This document shows, piece by piece, positions 9,981 through 18,474 of a DNA stretch of 18,474 nt (its first letter is position 1; each line of letters begins with the position of its first letter). Below the pieces are notes generated by a model that did not search any database, was not told the origin of the DNA, and worked only from the letters and a program-made list of their open reading frames with translations. The stretch is from Scenedesmus sp. ARA3 (lineage: Eukaryota > Chlorophyta > Chlorophyceae > Sphaeropleales > Scenedesmaceae), in contig RWJK01000903.1 in assembly GCA_004335835.1 (NCBI GenBank), forward strand, positions 1 through 18,474, given 5' to 3'. The position numbers and the translations under genes were made by a program.

Positions 9981-10889
9981 CAGCAGCAGCAGGCCTGGAA
10001 AACACACCACGTGACATGTGGGGCTGAGGTGGGCGGCCCTGCTTGCATGTTGACTCATGCAGCAGCTGCAGCAGCAGCGTTTAGATGTGGCTGTTCCCTG
10101 GTGCTCGTGGTGCAGCTGTTGCGCAGCCCACAACCGGTCTTGCATGCTTGCTGGCAGCTGCCGTCTGGGCAATGCCTGTTGTGATGGAGTCCCTTGCAGG
10201 AGTAGTTGATGTGTGGATGGCAGCGCATCTTGGCCGCCTCTAGTGCTGCGAGGTACATGCGATGCACGATTCAGACCTGCCACGCAGTACATGCAGCGTG
10301 TCTGGGTGTTGTTGGGTATTGCCTGCACTGTCAGACCAAGAAGATATGCTGTGTGCAGGGGCATTGCTGAGGGCCCGGGCCTGGCACAGGGGATGTGTTG
10401 CAGGTGGGGGCGTACTCACAGCAGAAGTGTGTTTGTGTTTGGGTCCGCTCAAACATTACAAACTGCGTGCCAATCATGACGCGTGATGTTCTGCATGCAC
10501 ATCTGGTCAGATGGTCAGCAGTTGAATCTCTGCCGGCCTGTTGTGCAGCAGTGGTTAAAGTTATGTTGGTGTGAAAGGATCCGCCAATGCGATTGCTTCA
10601 TGGTGCATATGCGCGTCGACTCTCCAGGCAACCAAAAATTGATTGCTTTCTCACAACGTATGAATCGTCTGCATCTTTGGAAATGGTCATGTGCTGCACA
10701 TGTGAAACGTTTGTTATGTTGTTTGTTGACGCTGGCAGGTGTTGGTGTCAGCCGCGTATGTTGCACAGCTTTGCCTTGAAGCAGCGTGTATCACACAAAT
10801 TAACTGTCTGCATCACATGAGTTCACCGTGAACAAGTTGCATGTAGGAAACCCGAGCAGCCTGCACTGCAGCTCAACTGCTTTGGGTGA

Positions 10890-11165
10890 GGTGGTGCTGA
10901 TTGGGTTGTGCTGTGGGTGTAGCATGCTTTGGCGCCTGATACTATGCAGGCACCACACACTGCTGATTTGATTGTGTTGTGGGTGTAGCGGGCATTGAGA
11001 GAGGAAGTTACATGTGGGTCCTGGCACCATTCTTGGATGGTAAGCATGCATGGGCGCCTGATATGGTGCAGGCACCACAGGTCGTGCTGATTGGGCTGTG
11101 CTGTGGGTGTAGCATGCATTGGCGCCTGATGCAATCATCGTATTGCATGGTGCAAGCACCACACA
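10890..11165. repeat. Degenerate tandem repeat block
   Basis: The recurring phrase is GTGCTGATTGGG(T/C)TGTGCTGTGGGTGTAGCATGC (given here as one consensus), then GGCGCCTGAT, then ATG.TGCA.GCACCACA. Copies start near 10893, 10966 (partial) and 11087, with GGCGCCTGAT-to-GCACCACA pieces at 10930-10965, 11051-11080 and 11121-11162. R2 copy 3 (10994-11040) interrupts the block. Confidence 0.7.
10994..11040. repeat. Dispersed repeat R2, copy 3
   Basis: ATTGAGAGAGGAAGTTACA leads into TGTGGGTCCTGGCACCAT and then a variant of the TCTTAGATGGT tail. It interrupts the surrounding tandem repeats. Confidence 0.7.
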
Positions 11166-11270
11166 TTGTCGAGTCAGCGGCATGGCATTGTGCGGGGTTG
11201 TGACTTCATGTTTGGACTGGACTGAGCCACCGCTGCGACTAAAGTGCTGGGTTTTTACAAGGGCTGTTGT

Positions 11271-11435
11271 GTGGATCACTGCTGTGATTTGGAGGAGGCA
11301 CTGCTGTGATTTGGAGGTGTTTGTCATGCACTGCTGTGTTTTTGGGTGTTTGTCATGCAGTGTCGTGATTTGGAGGCACTGCCATGATTCCGAGGTGTTT
11401 GTGGATCCTTGCTGTGCATTGGAGGTACTGTTTGC
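11271..11435. repeat. Degenerate minisatellite, unit about 30 nt
   Basis: Five or so imperfect units based on CACTGCTGTGATTTGGAGG followed by TGTTTGTCATG. Examples start at 11278, 11300, 11330, 11358 and 11388. No coding signal is seen. Confidence 0.65.
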
Positions 11436-12358
11436 GTTGTGTGGACACTGGGCAGTGTTGGCTTTGGCTGTGCTTGTTGCTGGAGGCATTATTGTTGCAC
11501 TCGTTGCACCGTGCTCTTTTCTGCTGACTAGGCTACTAGTTGGCACTGTCACAGCCTTTTGAGCTTTTGGGACTGTGCTGTGGACGTGTTGACTTGAACA
11601 ATGTCAGATCATGGATTCGAGGCATTGCACATGGCATGGTTTATCTGCACGCATGCTCTGCGCACAATGTGTCAGGGTTTGGTGGTGTGAGTTCCAACAC
11701 GGTACATGCTCTGGCAAGTGATGGATTCAAACAACAGCCAAACAACAGAAGGGAATGGCAGGCAGTGCATGTCTATCTTGTGGGGTGTCTTGAGGCTGCC
11801 TGCACGTTATGCGCTCACAATTGAACAAGGACAGGCGTGGAACTCGTCATTTCCAGGGTTTTCTGTGTTTGTCCTGAAGTACAGATCGATGGCCCAAAGC
11901 GGCTCATGCCTGATGACATTGATTAATGAATGGACGGCAATACATCACAACGCATGCGCCTTTGAATACTTTCTGAATCTGTTCTGTTTTTGTTTGTTTG
12001 TCTTGGTTGCTGCACAGCTGTTGCTAGGGGCGCGGTGGCAGCCATAAGCATGCGTGTGCTGCCTTTGTGTTGTTGCCTCCTGCAGAACCTGCTGCGGGTG
12101 CGGTGCAGCGGCAGTTACATGCATGCACATGGTGAACTTGTTCTGTGTCAGCCGCAATTGTGTGTGTCTGCCGCAAATACTGCGCTGAAAAGGTCTGGGA
12201 GTCAACTGGTTACGCTGCCTCACAGCAGTGCCGCAAGCCAGTGATAAGCAAGTGTTGTGCGCAGTTGTTATCAACACTGCCAGGCACTGTGTTCCCATCA
12301 GGCGCTCCTTGTTGCTGCTGCAAAGCTGTCGCAGGCCTAAATCCAGGGGGCTACAGCA

Positions 12359-12405
12359 GGAGTGTAGTATGTGCGATGAAGGACAGTAAGGGCACATGCC
12401 AGGCC
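12359..12405. repeat. Dispersed repeat, copy 2 (first copy at 844-890)
   Basis: 47 nt with one mismatch to 844-890, in the same orientation. Weaker similarity extends upstream to about 12130, as described for the first copy. Confidence 0.75.
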
Positions 12406-12754
12406 CCTCGCAGCAGCTGGGAGGCTGTGCACAGCAGCTACCAGTCTCTGTCTGTGTTGGCATGTGATGCGCGGCTTGCTGTTTCCTGCCAGTGTTGTCG
12501 GGCCTGGCCAAGCAGGGTTGCGTAGACGTGGCTATTTCTGTTGTTTCGCATGCTTGGCTATTGACAGGCCCTACTTGTGTTATGTTGTCCATTCTGCTAG
12601 AATGGTCCTGCCAGCATGCATGCCTGCTCCTGGGGTAATCTCGCCCTAGTAATTGATTATTAATCGAATGTGATATCGCACTGCAGGTGGAGGTGCGGAT
12701 GCTATGGTGCAACCTTGGCCCGTCATGCAGTGATTGACCCACAATTTAAATGGT

Positions 12755-12784
12755 CATCACGACAACAGATTTGTTGTCATGATG
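12755..12784. other. Inverted repeat / hairpin
   Basis: Arms CATCACGACAACA and TGTTGTCATGATG are 13 nt with one mismatch and flank a 4-nt spacer GATT. It lies in a locally AT-rich stretch. It could be a transcript hairpin, a recombination relic or part of a small mobile element; nothing selects among these. Confidence 0.6.
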
Positions 12785-13691
12785 GCTATTAGCTCATGCA
12801 TATGTCTGCATGAGCAGCCACACGGCTGCTGTGCTGCAGGCTGACAGCAGTTGCGTTGGCATTGATGGGCTGGCACGCATGAATGCTCCGTCATGTGACA
12901 CACATCTGGACCAACATTGCTTGAACTTGAAGGTGCGCAGTTCTGCTTGTACCATGCTTGAAATCATCTTATTTACATCTGCTGGACGGATGTGAGCATG
13001 TGCAGAGGCCCCTGCGGCTTGCAGCGCGGTGTTTGACCAGGTGTCTGCCGCAGCGTCTGTCTGCTGCATGCACGTAATAGCGTAGCTGCATGTACACACC
13101 CATCTGTCTTAACCCATCTGTCTAAATTTGCCCGCCTTGATGTTCGGGTGAGCAGGTTTGGGTGTTTAAACCATCATTGCCACGCATAGGAGTCCAGTGC
13201 GGGCGTGCTGCATCTTCACCCTGGTCAAACCTGGGCCTGTAACCAAAGTTTGACCCTTATGCGTCATATGATAACAAAAAATGCGTCATATGTTGTCTTA
13301 GTGGTCAGCACCGTGCTAGTGCTTAGCAACGTGGCGTTGAGGGCAAGAGCAGCCACGCAGCAATCATTGCTGCGTGATGATTACTGCCCAGAGTCTGGGA
13401 CCTTGAGTTCTTGCAACCGTCCTTTTACAGGCTGCCACAACCCGTAAATTGATAGCTGCAACTCTGCTGGCTTGCAAAACCATGACCAAAGTGTTATGAC
13501 ATGCACATCCGCTGTCACACTGACAAGTCACACCCCACTGGGGGCAGATTGGAGCAGTACCGATGGCCATGGTGCCCCAGCAACTGACGTATTGGCAGAT
13601 TGAAAGAGGTTACAGCCATATACGAGTGCTTGGCTGTTTGTTTTAGCTGGTGCCGTGGAGCCTGCGCACTGCTGGTGACTCCCGCACAAAC

Positions 13692-18474
<4,783 letters not shown>

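Larger units (their letters stand above)
9981..13691. other. 3.7 kb region without a supportable gene
   Basis: No conserved domain or credible exon chain is found on either strand. The longest open frame (minus strand, 10800-11552) is built from tandem repeats. The stretch carries tandem repeat blocks at 10890-11165 and 11271-11435, a copy of R2 (10994-11040), the second copy of the 844-890 repeat (12359-12405), and a hairpin (12755-12784). The last few hundred bases presumably contain the promoter and 5' UTR of the dehydroquinate synthase gene. TTTTAG at 13641-13646 could be a 5' UTR acceptor. Confidence 0.6.

Noticed and set aside
9642..10364. Minus-strand frame with CVAGLNRA, resembling the C-x5-R loop of protein phosphatases
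   Set aside because: The motif is short. Nothing around it matches a phosphatase, and much of the frame is the reverse of the CTG tract and exon 5 of gene B.
10733..10780. Possible relic of exon 4 of the array genes (GCAGGTGTTGGTGTCAGCCG...)
   Set aside because: Similarity is scattered, the frame is not kept and no partner exon lies nearby.
10800..11552. 250-residue minus-strand protein
   Set aside because: Composition follows the DNA tandem repeats, there is no recognisable domain, and part of it is the dispersed repeat R2 (MVPGPTCN also appears in the minus-strand reading near 6400).
13650..13691. Extended start of DHQS at 13650
   Set aside because: The codon there is GTG, not ATG. A nuclear algal gene is expected to start at ATG 13692, which has a suitable context.

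Overview
The window looks like nuclear DNA from a green alga, probably a chlorophyte. It has intron-rich genes with GT..AG junctions, a plant-type shikimate-pathway enzyme with an alanine/arginine-rich N-terminal extension, and a strong excess of CAG/CTG triplets. CAG runs lie in exons and CTG runs lie just before splice acceptors. All genes I can support are on the + strand. I cannot name the species.

Left part (1-9980): a tandem array of one gene family. The last exon of a first member is at 468-548. Two complete five-exon members follow, gene A (2760-5422, 459 aa) and gene B (7116-9980, 462 aa). Matching exons differ in length only by multiples of three, while the introns differ freely, which supports both being coding. 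The products have a short basic segment, a leucine-zipper-like coiled coil, Gln/Ala-rich linkers and conserved helical blocks. They resemble algal bZIP-type regulators, but that assignment is tentative and the canonical basic region is not visible.

Middle (9981-13691): 3.7 kb without a supportable gene. It holds degenerate tandem repeats, copies of dispersed repeats also seen further left, and a hairpin.

Right part (13692-18474): a nuclear gene for chloroplast-type 3-dehydroquinate synthase, the second step of the shikimate pathway. Exons 1-5 and most of exon 6 are present (about 410 residues) and the C-terminus lies beyond the window. All zinc ligands and the main active-site residues are present in the predicted spliced product.

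The most striking feature is inside this gene. Exons 3, 4 and 6 are each flanked by tandem, mostly truncated copies of themselves. Copies upstream of the intact exon keep the splice acceptor and lose the donor. Copies downstream keep the donor and lose the acceptor. Each exon therefore sits in a set of half-exons that an exon-definition mechanism would skip. At exon 6, two acceptors 96 nt apart are in frame and could give a 32-residue insertion.

I see no functional link between the regulator-like array and the dehydroquinate synthase gene beyond proximity.
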